Assembly (NCBI GenBank): GCA_963807865.1
Contig: CAWEDK010000009.1
Span: forward strand, 382,276-446,275
DNA length: 64,000 bases
Source: VAZQ01 sp963807865
GTDB taxonomy: Bacteria; Pseudomonadota; Alphaproteobacteria; Rhizobiales; Xanthobacteraceae
Reading direction: 5' to 3'
Shown: positions 1 through 8,713 of the stretch, piece after piece
Numbering within the stretch: the first letter of the stretch is position 1
Layout: each line of letters opens with the position of its first letter
Made by a program: the position numbers and the translations under genes
The notes under the pieces: model-generated
Databases searched by the model: none
What the model was told of the DNA's origin: nothing
Seen by the model: only the letters and a program-made list of their open reading frames with translations

Positions 1-290
1 GCGGTCTTGACGCGCCCCATCAGCAAGGTCGCCGTATCGCTGCCGGAGGCGAACCACAGCGCCCAAATGCGGCCCTCGATGTACTTCGCGCTCTCGGCAT
101 CGGGCGCGATCTTGAGCGCCTCGAATAGCCGGTCCAGATTGACCTTGGTGTCGCCGGTTTGCGCCCGCGGCAGTTCCTTCGGCGGTTCGATCATGCCGCC
201 GTCGCGCTGCGACTCGGTGCGTGCCGTGGTTGCCGATACGACGGCGGCAAACAATACGATGAAGGCGGCAGCTCGGAATCGCGGGCCCAT
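1..290 (-). CDS. Secreted TPR-type protein, N-terminal part only
   Basis: The reading frame starts at the ATG at 290 and leaves the window before its stop, so only about 96 residues are visible. The first 22 or so residues form a signal peptide (basic start, then an Ala/Val/Leu-rich stretch). The mature part reads as helical, with motifs such as RLFEALKIAPD and RIWALWFASGSDTATLL. These resemble the small periplasmic tetratricopeptide-repeat proteins found in many Hyphomicrobiales next to the alternative L36 gene, which is also the neighbour here (539-664, same strand). The specific role is unknown. The family call rests on recalled resemblance, not on a search. Confidence 0.6.
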   Translation of the reverse strand, partial: MGPRFRAAAFIVLFAAVVSATTARTESQRDGGMIEPPKELPRAQTGDTKVNLDRLFEALKIAPDAESAKYIEGRIWALWFASGSDTATLLMGRVKT

Positions 291-484
291 GAGGCGCAAG
301 GTAGTATTGCCCGGCGCGACAATAAAGATCAGAAATGCTCAATGCGCTGTGATCTTGGCGCGCGTTGCCGTGAGGCAACACTAGGGGTCCGCAGGCGTTG
401 AGCGATTAACACACTTTTAAGAAAGCAGGCGCATTCGGCGCTTTTTTGGTCGCGCCAGGAAGCTTATGACCCGCGGAAACGTCA

Positions 485-507
485 ATGGCCGGGACGAGCC
501 CGGCCAT
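485..507. repeat. Perfect 9-bp hairpin, REP-like
   Basis: ATGGCCGGG (485-493) and CCCGGCCAT (499-507) pair perfectly around a 5-base loop. It sits 32 bases beyond the rpmJ stop on the minus strand and may end that transcript, though no T-run follows. The same GGCCGGG/CCCGGCC core recurs at 35600-35620, so it is more likely a member of a dispersed palindromic family. The 248 bases between 291 and 538 hold nothing else recognisable. Confidence 0.5.
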
Positions 508-538
508 GACAGATCAATGCAGATAAAACCGTACGATC

Positions 539-664
539 TCAGCCTTGCCGGGCCTTGAAGCGCGGCTGGGTCTTGTTGATGACGTAAAGCCTGCCCTTGC
601 GGCGGACCAGGCGATTGTCGCGATGGCGGCCGCGCAGAGATTTCAACGAGTTACGGACTTTCAT
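539..664 (-). CDS. rpmJ: 50S ribosomal protein L36 (C-minus type)
   Basis: A 41-residue, very basic protein beginning MKVRNSLKSLRGRHR and ending KTQPRFKARQG. This is the length and composition of alphaproteobacterial L36, a component of the large ribosomal subunit. It has no cysteines, so it is the C-minus form (ykgO type), which lacks the zinc-binding residues of the canonical protein. The ATG is at 664 and the stop at 539-541. It stands alone between two genes on the same strand, without an obvious operon partner. Confidence 0.95.
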   Translation of the reverse strand: MKVRNSLKSLRGRHRDNRLVRRKGRLYVINKTQPRFKARQG

Positions 665-795
665 GGCACGCTCTAAGAAGTTCTGCACGGCCGTGCGGCA
701 AGTGCGGATGATTGAAAACGTGGGCGGAAACTAGGGATGCGGGCGGCGCTCGTCAACCGTTCCGGGCGATTTGGGCGTCCCCGCGCGGCGCTTTC

Positions 796-1781
796 TCAGG
801 CTGCCTGGGCGGCGTCCGCGATCGGGAGTTTCAACAGCTTTGCGGCGTTTTTCCAGAGGATCGCCTCGCGCTGCGGCTCCGGGATGTCGAGATCGCGGAT
901 GAGCTTGATGGCGCGCGGTTTGAGCGAGGTCAGGGGAGGGGCGTCGCTGCCATAGAGCACCTGGTCCGGCCCGACCCAGTCGAGCACCATTCGCACCGCC
1001 GGCGCGTTATAGGTGACCGTGTCGAGATACATCTTCTTCAGGTAGTGGCTGGGTGCGTGCCTGATTTTCATCGGCGTGTAGGAGCCGAGGAAAAAGGCCT
1101 CGTCCTGCAACTCCCAGGCGTAGTCCATCCGGCTGATGGTCTCGCAGATGCCGCCGCCGCCGTGGGAACCGACAATCTTGAGGCGCGGAAAGTCCTCCAG
1201 GACGCCGCGCACGATCAGCCGTCCGAGCGCAAGGCAGAGGTCGAACGGCCGGCCGATCGAGGACGCCAACCGGTAGATGTTCATCCGCTCCTCGCCGAAG
1301 CCGATGTGCGGCGGGTGGATCATCACCGGCACGTCGAGGTCCTGCACCAATTCCCAGAACGGCCGTGCCTCGTCGTCGTCAGGATAGTGGCCCTTGTGGC
1401 TGGAGTTGATGAACACGCCCTTCAGGCCGCACTCGCGGATCGCGCGCTCGGTCTCCTTGACGAAGGCAGGCCCGCCGCACGGCAGGATGGTGGCGAACGA
1501 GTAGAGCACGCCCTTGTGCTTCTCCTGCACCTCGGCGGCGTAGTCGGTCCACTTCTGCACCGCCGGCAGCTCTTCGTTTCGGCCTTGCCGCGCAAATAAT
1601 GCGCTGCGTTCGTCACCACGCTGATGTCGATGCCGTTCTTGTAGTGCGCGTCGAGGAAATTCTCGAGCACCATCGGGCAGCCGCGCTCGCCCCATCGCGG
1701 ACCGCGCTTGCCGTCGATGGTGCCGAGGTCGGCGGCGGCCTCTTCGGGCGTGTAGATGTGCGAGTGCCAGTCGATGATCAT
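796..1781 (-). pseudogene. Amidohydrolase-family metal-dependent hydrolase/decarboxylase (one frameshift)
   Basis: Read across one frame change near 1585, this is a protein of about 328 residues of the TIM-barrel amidohydrolase_2 family (relatives of ACMSD and other aromatic carboxylate decarboxylases). The N-terminal frame starts at ATG 1781 with the metal motif DWHSHIY. After the shift come MIHPPHIGFGEE, SHGGGGI and YGSDAPP, which carry the other metal-ligand His and Asp positions. The shift looks like the loss of one A in an A-run: the gene is 986 bases, two more than a multiple of three. No stop codon interrupts either frame. Substrate is unknown. It diverges from phoX at 1988. Confidence 0.8.
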
Positions 1782-1909
1782 GGTCTTCTCCGGTGCGGGG
1801 CGGCAAGGATAGTACGGCGCTATGGGCCGACGGAACCGATCTATTTGTCCGGCCATGAATTTTCGCCGTCACCCCGGTGAGCGCGGCTGCGCGGAGGGTG
1901 CTTGGCGGC

Positions 1910-1927
1910 CTGTCACAGGACCGTCAT
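1910..1927 (+). promoter_or_regulatory. Pho box (PhoB site) upstream of phoX
   Basis: CTGTCAC-AGGA-CCGTCAT: two 7-base direct repeats close to CTGTCAT, separated by 4 bases. This is the spacing of the alphaproteobacterial Pho box. It lies 60 bases before the phoX start codon, where a PhoB activator site is expected. PhoB control is inferred from the motif and the target gene. Confidence 0.6.
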
Positions 1928-1987
1928 TCGGAAATCTTAGATCACGTCCAAACTCTCTCCAGTCCCCAGAAACCCGGAACCCCGCGC

Positions 1988-3988
1988 ATGGACCGATTTC
2001 CCCCAGACGCGCGCTCAAGCCTTCGAAGCGTCGGAGGATATTGGGCGCAACCCCAGCGACAACCCCACCATCGGCGACGTCATCGCCGCCCGCTTCAACC
2101 GCCGCGACCTGCTCAAGGGCGCGCTCGGCGTGGCCGCCATCGCCGCGACCGTGAGCCCGCTCGCCATCGCCGCCGCCAGCCGTGCGCAGGCGCAAGGGCA
2201 ATGGCCGCTTCCCGTTCAAGGAAGTCGCCGCCGGCGTCGACGAGAAGCATCACGTCGCCGAGGGCTACGATGCCGACATCCTGATCCGCTGGGGCGATCC
2301 GGTGCTGCCGGGCGCGCCGGCGTTCGACCCGCTGAAGCAGACGCGCGGCCGCGCAGAAGCTGCAGTTCGGCTACAACAACGACTTTCTCGGCTATCTGCC
2401 GATGCCGGGCGCCGCCAATCCGTCGCAGCACGGCCTGCTCGTGGTGAATCTCGAATACACCAACGAAGAGCTGATGTTTCCCGGCATCGGCGTCGAGCAG
2501 GAGAGCAAGGCGCAGAACTTCGCCAAGATCACCAGGGAACTCGTCGAGATCGAGATGGCCGCGCACGGCGGCGCCGTGATCGAGGTCCGGCGCGAGAACG
2601 GCAAGTGGCGCGTCGTGCCGGATTCGAAATACGCCCGCCGCATCGATGCCGACACGCCGATGGAGATCACCGGCCCGGCGGCCGGCCATGACCGGATGAA
2701 GACCAAGGCGGACCCGTCCGGCCGCCGCGTGCTCGGCATGGTCAACAACTGCGCCGGCGGCATTACGCCGTGGGGCACCTGGCTCTCCTGCGAGGAGAAC
2801 TTCCACGGCTATTTCTGGGGCAAGCTCGCCGACGATCATCCGGAAGCCAGGAACCTACAAGCGCTACGGCGCGCCGGGCAACTGGTACGCCTGGGGCAAG
2901 TGGCACGATCGCTTCGACGTCACCAAGGAGCCGAACGAGGCCAACCGTTTCGGCTGGATCGTCGAGATCGATCCGTTCGACCCGACGTCGACGCCGCAGC
3001 AAGCGCACCGCGCTCGGCCGCATGAAGCACGAGGGCGCCACCGGCATCGTCAACCGCGACGGCCGCTATGTCCTCTACACGGGCGACGACGAGCGGTTCG
3101 ACTATGTCTACAAATTCGTCACGCGCGGCACCGTCGACCGCGCCAATCCTGCCGCCAATCGCGACCTGCTCGACGACGGCACGCTCTATGTCGCGCGCTA
3201 CAACGCCGACGGCAGCGGCGACTGGCTGCCGCTGGTCCACGGCCAGGGCCCGCTGACCGAGGCGAACGGCTTCAACAGCCAGGCCGACGTGCTGATCGAG
3301 ACGCGGCGCGCCGCCGACCTGCTCGGTGCGACCAAGATGGACCGGCCCGAGGACGTCGAGGCGAACCCGAAGACCAACAAGGTCTACGTCATCATGACCA
3401 ACAATACGAACCGCAAGCCGAGCAGTCGACGCCGCCAATCCGCGCGCCAACAACCGGTTCGGTCACATCATCGAGATGATCCCGCCGGACGGCGACCACG
3501 CGGCCACGCAGGTTCACGTGGGAGATTCTGGTGAAGTGCGGCGATCCCGTCGGTGGCGGCGGTCGGCGCAAGCTTCTCGTCGGCCACCACGCAAGGACGG
3601 CTGGTTCGGCATGCCGGACAATTGCGCGATCGATGCGCGACGGCCGGCTCTGGATCGCGACCGACGGCAACTCGGAGCGCGACACCGGCCGCTCCGACGG
3701 CCTGTGGGGCCTGGAGACCGAGGGCGAAGGCCGCGGCACCTCGCAAGCTGTTCTTCCGCTGCCCGGCCGGCGCCGAACTGTGCGGGCCCGAATTCACGCC
3801 CGACGGCGAGACGCTGTTCGTCGCGATCCAGCATCCCGGCGACGACGGTCCGAAATGGAAGGCGTTCGGCCGGCCGTCGAGCTTCGAGGATCCCTCGACG
3901 CGCTGGCCGGACTTCGATCCGAAGCTGCCGCCGCGGCCGTCCGTCGTGGTCGTCACCACGGCGCGGCGGCGGCAAGATCGGCACGTAG
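1988..3988 (+). pseudogene. phoX: PhoX-family (DUF839) alkaline phosphatase, many frameshifts
   Basis: Read across about ten frame changes (for example near 1997, 2198, 2347, 2854, 3000, 3425, 3512, 3548, 3592 and 3640) this is a near full-length, roughly 660-residue PhoX protein: a periplasmic calcium/iron phosphomonoesterase that frees phosphate from organic esters. The N-terminus carries a twin-arginine signal (FNRRDLLKGALG, then an Ala-rich stretch). Typical blocks include NCAGGITPWGTWLSCEEN, GRYVLYTGDDERFDYVYKF and DGWFGMPDNCAIDARG. Nearly every shift is one extra base, and no lone stop interrupts the combined frame. A Pho box precedes it and it converges on phoD. Either a recent pseudogene or a poorly sequenced intact gene. 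Confidence 0.8.
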
Positions 3989-4032
3989 CTCGGCGGCGCA
4001 AGCCGTCGAGGCGATCTTCGCTTTGCTTGCGA

Positions 4033-5620
4033 TCAGCCGCGCGCCGGCAGCGCGCGGTGCGACCATTTCTCCACCCGCGGCTCGATCTGGACCGACCAGA
4101 GGTCCTGGTCGGCGACATCCTTGAGGGTCACCGTCATCACCTCGCTCGCGCCATCGATCGCGACGTGGCCGAAGAACTGCAGGCCGAAGCAGGGCGCCAG
4201 GTCGTCCGGTTGATCGCCGCCGCAGCCCTTCTGATAGACCGCGCGCGGCCCGAAGGTGTTGTCGAGCGGCTGCGGACGCCAGGTGCCGGCATGCAGCGGT
4301 CCGGAGATGAATTCCCAGAACGGCTCGAAATCCTGGAACACGGCCCGGTTGGGATCGTAGTAGTGCGCGGCGGTGTAGTGCATGTCGGCGGTAAGCCACA
4401 CCGTATTGCGGACGCCGGCATGCTTGATGAACGCCAGCAGGTCGGCGATCTCGCATTCACGGCTCCGCGGCGGGCCGTCGCCGAGCGCAATCGCATCGTG
4501 GCTGACGACGCCGATCGGCAGGTCGGCGGCGATCACCTTCCAGGTCGCCTGCGAGCGCATCAGTTCACGCTTGAGCCATGCGAGCTGCGTCGGTCCCAGG
4601 ATGTCCGCGCGGGCGCCGTCGTAGCGATTGATCTCGCGATACGAGCGCATATCGAGCATGAACACGTCGAGCAGCGGGCCGTAGGGAATTCGCCGGTAGA
4701 CGCGGCCGGCTTCCGCCTGGGTCTGGCGGATCGGCATGAATTCATGAAACGCGCGGCCGCCGCGTGCGGTGAGCTGGAGGATGCTTGCGTCGCCATACGG
4801 GCCGCCGCGCCGGTCTTCGCCCGGGCACCAGTCGTTGGTGACCTCGTGATCGTCCCATTGGGCAAACATCGGGACCTCGGCGTTGAAGGCGCGGACGTTG
4901 CGATCGAGCAGATTGTATTTGTAGTGGCCGCGGAACTCCGCGAGCGTCCGCGCGATCTTGGACTTGTCCTCGGTGACGAGGTTGTTCCACATCTCGCCGT
5001 TCGGCAGCCGGCGCTGCGAGGGCACCGGACAGTCGCCGTAGATGTGGTCGCCCGAGTGAATGAAGAAGTCGGGCCGGTTGCGTTGCATCGTGGCATAGGT
5101 GCGCATGCCGCCGCGCGCCTCGTCGATGCCCCAGCCCTGGCCGGCGGTGTCGCCCGACCAGAGGAACGAGATCGATCGCCGTTCGCTCGGCGCGGTGCGG
5201 AAGCGCCCGATCGCGCGGCTCGCTCATGACGGTCGGAAACGAGTGATCCTCGAACCCGATGCGATAGAAGATGTCCTGTCCGGCCGGCAATCCTTCGAGC
5301 AGCACCTTGGCGGTGAAATCCGATTCGGCATGCGCGTCGACGTAGACGGCGTTGCGGATGGTTTTGAAGCTGTCGGTGGTGGCGACCTCGACGAGCATGC
5401 GGGAGGGCCGGTCGGCGCGCGCCCAGACCACGGCGGAATCGATCGACACGTCGCCTGACTGGATACCGTGCGTGATCACGGGCCGATCGGCGACGCGGCT
5501 GATCGATGGCTTGGCGATGCCGCCAGCGATCGTGATCGCCGCCGTTGACGCCGCCGTGCTCAAGAAACGCCGTCGCGTCAGCAGGCGCGCTGCCGCGCCG
5601 CCTCGGATGGTGACGGCCAT
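4033..5620 (-). pseudogene. phoD: PhoD-like alkaline phosphatase/phosphodiesterase (one frameshift)
   Basis: A protein of about 528 residues with a Tat signal near the N-terminus (LLTRRRFLSTAAS, ATG at 5620), then a PhoD N-terminal domain (VITHGIQSGDVS) and a metallophosphatase domain. Catalytic blocks include FFIHSGDHIYGD, FAQWDDHEVTNDW and VWLTADMHYTAAHYYDP, which hold the expected Asp, His and Asn ligands. One extra base near 5212 moves the frame: the gene length is one more than a multiple of three. PhoD releases phosphate from mono- and diesters in the periplasm. It ends 45 bases from the phoX stop. Only a single Pho half-site (CTGTCAG) was seen upstream, so PhoB control is unsure. Confidence 0.85.
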
Positions 5621-5769
5621 AGGGCCTCCGCCGTCGAATTGTTGCGGCGGACGATGCGGTTTGTTTCTGACAGCGACTCAACGCTTTCACGACGGCTCTG
5701 TGAATCGCAAAACGAACTCGGCACCGCGCAAGACTGCGCGGTGCCGAGTGTTGCGATCGCTTGCGCAGG

Positions 5770-6387
5770 TTACTGCTTGCTCGCGGTCTTCGGCGTGTCG
5801 GGCGCGGCGAACGGATTGGATGCCGTTCGCCGGAGCGCGCCGTAGCAGGTTTCGACCTCCGACAGCGCGTCGGCGAAACCCTCGAGAGGCAGCTTGAAGA
5901 CGGCCTGCGCGGTCTTGACCTGGATCATCGGTGCGCCGGCGAGCCGCTGCATGAACTTGCCGTCGGCGCCGAGATCGATCACCACCAGTTTCGGCGTCAC
6001 CGCGATGGCGTTCGCGTCGCTCTGCATGACCGGGGCCGCATTGATCTCGACCGGGAATGCGGTCTGCGGTTTGAGCTCCCATTCTTCGGCGCCGAGCGCG
6101 ATGCGATAGCCGCCCGGATAGCGGACGAGGACGAATTGCAGCGGGCCGCCGTTGCTGGACGCGCCCGGCAACGGACGCTCTGCGCTGCAGTGCGAGCCGA
6201 CGTTGCCGCGGACCCAGGCGTTGACGGTCCATAATCCGACTTGTTTCGGCGGCGATGCTTGGGTGATGGCGACAGGCGCATTGGCCTGCGCGGAGGCGCC
6301 GGTCGGCGCCGCAAGCAGAAGCGCGAACGCGCCGGCGATGATGGCGAGGGTAGAGCCGTTACGTCGAAGCGAATTCAGTGCGCACAT
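5770..6387 (-). CDS. Secreted protein of unknown function
   Basis: A complete 205-residue protein. The ATG at 6387 is preceded by an AGGATCA-type ribosome site and followed by a clear signal peptide of about 36 residues ending near GASAQA. The mature part has a mixed beta-strand pattern (FVLVRYPGGYRIALGAEEW, KLVVIDLGADGKFMQRL) and two cysteines, in SHCSAER and VETCYGAL, that could form a disulfide. I recognise no enzyme motif. It lies 149 bases upstream of phoD on the same strand, so co-expression is possible but not shown. Confidence 0.7.
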   Translation of the reverse strand: MCALNSLRRNGSTLAIIAGAFALLLAAPTGASAQANAPVAITQASPPKQVGLWTVNAWVRGNVGSHCSAERPLPGASSNGGPLQFVLVRYPGGYRIALGAEEWELKPQTAFPVEINAAPVMQSDANAIAVTPKLVVIDLGADGKFMQRLAGAPMIQVKTAQAVFKLPLEGFADALSEVETCYGALRRTASNPFAAPDTPKTASKQ

Positions 6388-6640
6388 GTTTGATCCTCCG
6401 GTTGAAGCTCTGATGTTGCGAGGATGGATCGTTGGCGGGATGTGCGATGTGATCGGCGACACACAATCGACGAATTGCCGGCTGCCGCCGTCCGGTTTCC
6501 ATGCGGCGCGCGCAAGATGCATGCAGTTCGCGCGCAAGAAACGCTTCTTTGTGATCGGCGGCACAGTGCGAATGTGGTGGTGATCGTAACGTGATGATCG
6601 CCGGACAGCGATGCTGTCCAAAGACAGAACGGTGATCGAC

Positions 6641-6820
6641 ATGGCCGCAATGATTCAAATCCACGGGCCGCACGAGGGCAAATTCGTCGCGCAGTTCATG
6701 ACTGCGGACGGGCGTTCGTTGGCGATCGCCATCCCGGAATTGCAAGCCGAGGTGCTGCGCGACATTCAGGAGCACATGCCCTACGGGCTGGCGGTGCACG
6801 ACATCGACGCCGCTGTGTAA
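6641..6820 (+). CDS. Short hypothetical protein
   Basis: A 59-residue open frame starting at ATG 6641; the same frame also opens ten codons earlier at 6611. It reads as a small folded protein (MIQIHGPHEGKFVAQFMTADGRS, then an amphipathic helix around IPELQAEVLRDIQEHM). No family was recognised. The evidence is only an open frame with sensible composition in a gap between convergent genes, and no strong ribosome site precedes it. Confidence 0.4.
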   Translation: MAAMIQIHGPHEGKFVAQFMTADGRSLAIAIPELQAEVLRDIQEHMPYGLAVHDIDAAV

Positions 6821-6912
6821 TGTGGGTTCCTGCGGCCGGCGCGCTGCAAGTGCCGGGAGCGGACCGGATTTCCCGCCTCGAAGCCGATCGGGCGTCCGGC
6901 AGCCGCGGGAGA

Positions 6913-6987
6913 TGGTGGGCGCGACAGGGATCGAACCTGTGACCCCTACCATGTCAAGGTAGTGCTCTACCGCTGAGCTACGCGCCC
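6913..6987 (-). tRNA. tRNA-Val (anticodon GAC)
   Basis: On the minus strand a 75-base tRNA folds from GGGCGCG (acceptor, 6987) to an encoded CCA end at 6915-6913. The D arm is GCTCAGCGGTAGAGC, the anticodon arm is CTACC-TTGACAT-GGTAG with anticodon GAC (valine), and the T arm contains the standard GGTTCGATCC. Every stem pairs normally. Confidence 0.97.
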
Positions 6988-7058
6988 GAACCGGCCAATC
7001 GGCGGCCGTTCCTCATATCGGCTCCATTCCAGGGAGGCAAGGCGCGCTGAGGGCTTAA

Positions 7059-7418
7059 TCAGGCCGCCAGCATCTTCTGCACCTCGTTGACGAGGTCGCG
7101 CAGGTGAACCGGCTTGGACAGGACTTTGGCATTCTTCGGGGCTGCCGAATCGGAATTCAGCGCGACCGCGGCGAAGCCGGTAATGAACATGATCTTGATG
7201 TCGGGATCGAGCTCTGACGCGCGTCGCGCCAGTTCGATTCCATCCATCTCCGGCATGACGATATCGGTGAGCAGAAGCTCGAACGGCTCTTCGCGCAGCC
7301 GCTGGTAAGCGGACATGCCATTGTCGAATGACATGACCTCGTAGCCCGCGTTCTGCAGCGCTTTCACAAGAAAACGCCGCATGTCGCCGTCATCTTCGGC
7401 CAGAATTATTTTCGCCAT
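7059..7418 (-). CDS. cpdR: CpdR-type single-domain response regulator
   Basis: A complete 119-residue receiver domain with no output domain. It has the acidic pair at the first strand (EDDGDM, residues 8-12), the phospho-acceptor Asp52 in LLTDIVMPEMDG, the Thr/Ser switch region (MFITGFAA) and the conserved Lys in VLSKPV. Sequence and neighbourhood match CpdR, the alphaproteobacterial adaptor that, when unphosphorylated, delivers substrates to the ClpXP protease during the cell cycle. It diverges from an N-formylglutamate amidohydrolase gene, a common arrangement in Hyphomicrobiales. Confidence 0.9.
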   Translation of the reverse strand: MAKIILAEDDGDMRRFLVKALQNAGYEVMSFDNGMSAYQRLREEPFELLLTDIVMPEMDGIELARRASELDPDIKIMFITGFAAVALNSDSAAPKNAKVLSKPVHLRDLVNEVQKMLAA

Positions 7419-7638
7419 TGCCCTGCCCGCTGCGGGTGTGAGCCACGGCTCCCGCGCCCGCTTGTCCTCGGCTCATAAACCAGATGTCCGGTAAACATCG
7501 GGTGAACCCTACCTGAGAGCATGCTATCAACCGCCGGGTCATCCGGCCTAAAGCCCATGGACAATAGCGCGTTTCCGGCGATAGTGATGCGGAAAAGTGG
7601 GGCGTGCTCCAGAGTTTCAGCAAGGCTACCTGCCGACC

Positions 7639-8526
7639 ATGCGTGAACCGAAAGACGAGCTCGACCCGCCCTTTGAGATCATCGAGCCCGCCGAATGGAT
7701 CGGGCCGGTGCTGTTCAACTCCCCCCACAGCGGCAGCGTCTACCCGCACGGCTTCCTGGCCACGTCGCGGCTGGATATTGCGACGCTGCGGCGGTCGGAG
7801 GATTCGTTTGTCGACGAACTTGCGCACGGCGTGGTGCGGCGTGGCTACCCGCTGATGCGGGCGCATTTTCCGCGCTGCTATGTCGACGTCAACCGCGAGC
7901 CGTACGAGCTCGATCCGCGCATGTTCGAGGGCCGGCTGCCTTCGTTCGCCAACACCCGCTCGATGCGCGTCGCCGGCGGCCTGGGGACGATCGCCCGGGT
8001 GGTGGGCGACGCCCAGGAGATCTACGGCCAGCGCATCCCGGTCGACGATGCCATCCGGCGGATCGAAACGCTTTACAAGCCCTATCACCGGGCGCTGCGC
8101 CGGTTGTTTACCCGCATCCATCGCGATTTCGGCGTGGCCGTGCTCGTCGACTGTCACTCGATGCCTTCGACCGCCGGCTCGAAGGACGAGCGGCCGCGGG
8201 CCGACGTGGTTCTGGGTGACCGGTACGGGACGAGCTGTGTGCCGGCGGTGACCGAGGTGATCGAGACGACGCTGCGCGCCCAGGGCTATTCGGTCAGCCG
8301 CAACAAGCCTTATGCGGGCGGCTTTATCACCGAGCATTACGGCAACCCGGCCGCCGGATTGCATGCCATGCAGCTCGAATTCAATCGGGCGCTGTACATG
8401 GATGAGCGGCGCTACGAGCGTTCCGCCACCTTCGCGCGCCTGGCGGCGGACCTTGAGATTCTTGCCGATCGGGTGGCCGAAATCCCGATTGAGGAACTGC
8501 GGCCCTATCGGGCGGCGGCAGAGTAG
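7639..8526 (+). CDS. N-formylglutamate amidohydrolase family protein
   Basis: A complete 295-residue protein. The family hydrolyses N-formyl-L-glutamate to formate and glutamate, the last step of one histidine degradation route, though many members have untested substrates. Recognisable blocks are LFNSPHSGSVYP near the start, DVNREPYELDPRMF, VLVDCHSMPS with probable metal ligands, and GGFITEHYGNP. The start at 7639 was chosen over the upstream in-frame ATG at 7597 because the homology begins there. Its position beside cpdR is conserved in related genomes, which does not prove a histidine role. Confidence 0.85.
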   Translation: MREPKDELDPPFEIIEPAEWIGPVLFNSPHSGSVYPHGFLATSRLDIATLRRSEDSFVDELAHGVVRRGYPLMRAHFPRCYVDVNREPYELDPRMFEGRLPSFANTRSMRVAGGLGTIARVVGDAQEIYGQRIPVDDAIRRIETLYKPYHRALRRLFTRIHRDFGVAVLVDCHSMPSTAGSKDERPRADVVLGDRYGTSCVPAVTEVIETTLRAQGYSVSRNKPYAGGFITEHYGNPAAGLHAMQLEFNRALYMDERRYERSATFARLAADLEILADRVAEIPIEELRPYRAAAE

Positions 8527-8534
8527 TTCAATTC

Positions 8535-8640
8535 AAAAAAAGGGGCCGCTCGTTGCCGAGCGGCCCAAGTCTAGGGAGGAAACGCCCAAGGAGGGCGGCG
8601 GTAACGCAAGGCGCTACCGCACCGCAACAACTTGCCATCG
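8535..8640 (-). ncRNA. Candidate small RNA with CUCC loops and intrinsic terminator
   Basis: On the minus strand three hairpins follow one another. The first is an imperfect stem, GGTAGCGC/GCGTTACC (8618-8600). The second is CGCCC-UCCUU-GGGCG (8597-8583), with a pyrimidine loop complementary to Shine-Dalgarno sequences. Then a single-stranded UUUCCUCCCU follows, and a perfect 10-bp stem GGGCCGCTCG/CGAGCGGCCC (8566-8543) runs into seven U residues. That is the architecture of a Rho-independent-terminated regulatory RNA. It starts about 70 bases beyond the MFS stop on the same strand, so it may be independent or cut from that mRNA's tail. Both ends are estimates. The terminator part (8535-8566) is the surest element. 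Confidence 0.5.
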
Positions 8641-8713
8641 CACCGCACAAAAAGCAAGGGTAAAAGTAAGTGATATTGACCTATCTTGTATGCGCGAGGC
8701 GCAGGGCTTCGCG

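Noticed and set aside
2198..3640. The extra bases seemed always to fall between codons
   Set aside because: Without aligned homologues any single insertion can be read that way, so the apparent bias is not evidence.
3553..5229. A 558-residue open frame on the plus strand
   Set aside because: It runs antisense to phoD and over the tail of phoX; its composition is that of GC-rich antisense frames and no motif was seen.
5621..5760. A Pho box upstream of phoD
   Set aside because: Only one half-site, CTGTCAG, is present; the second repeat does not match.
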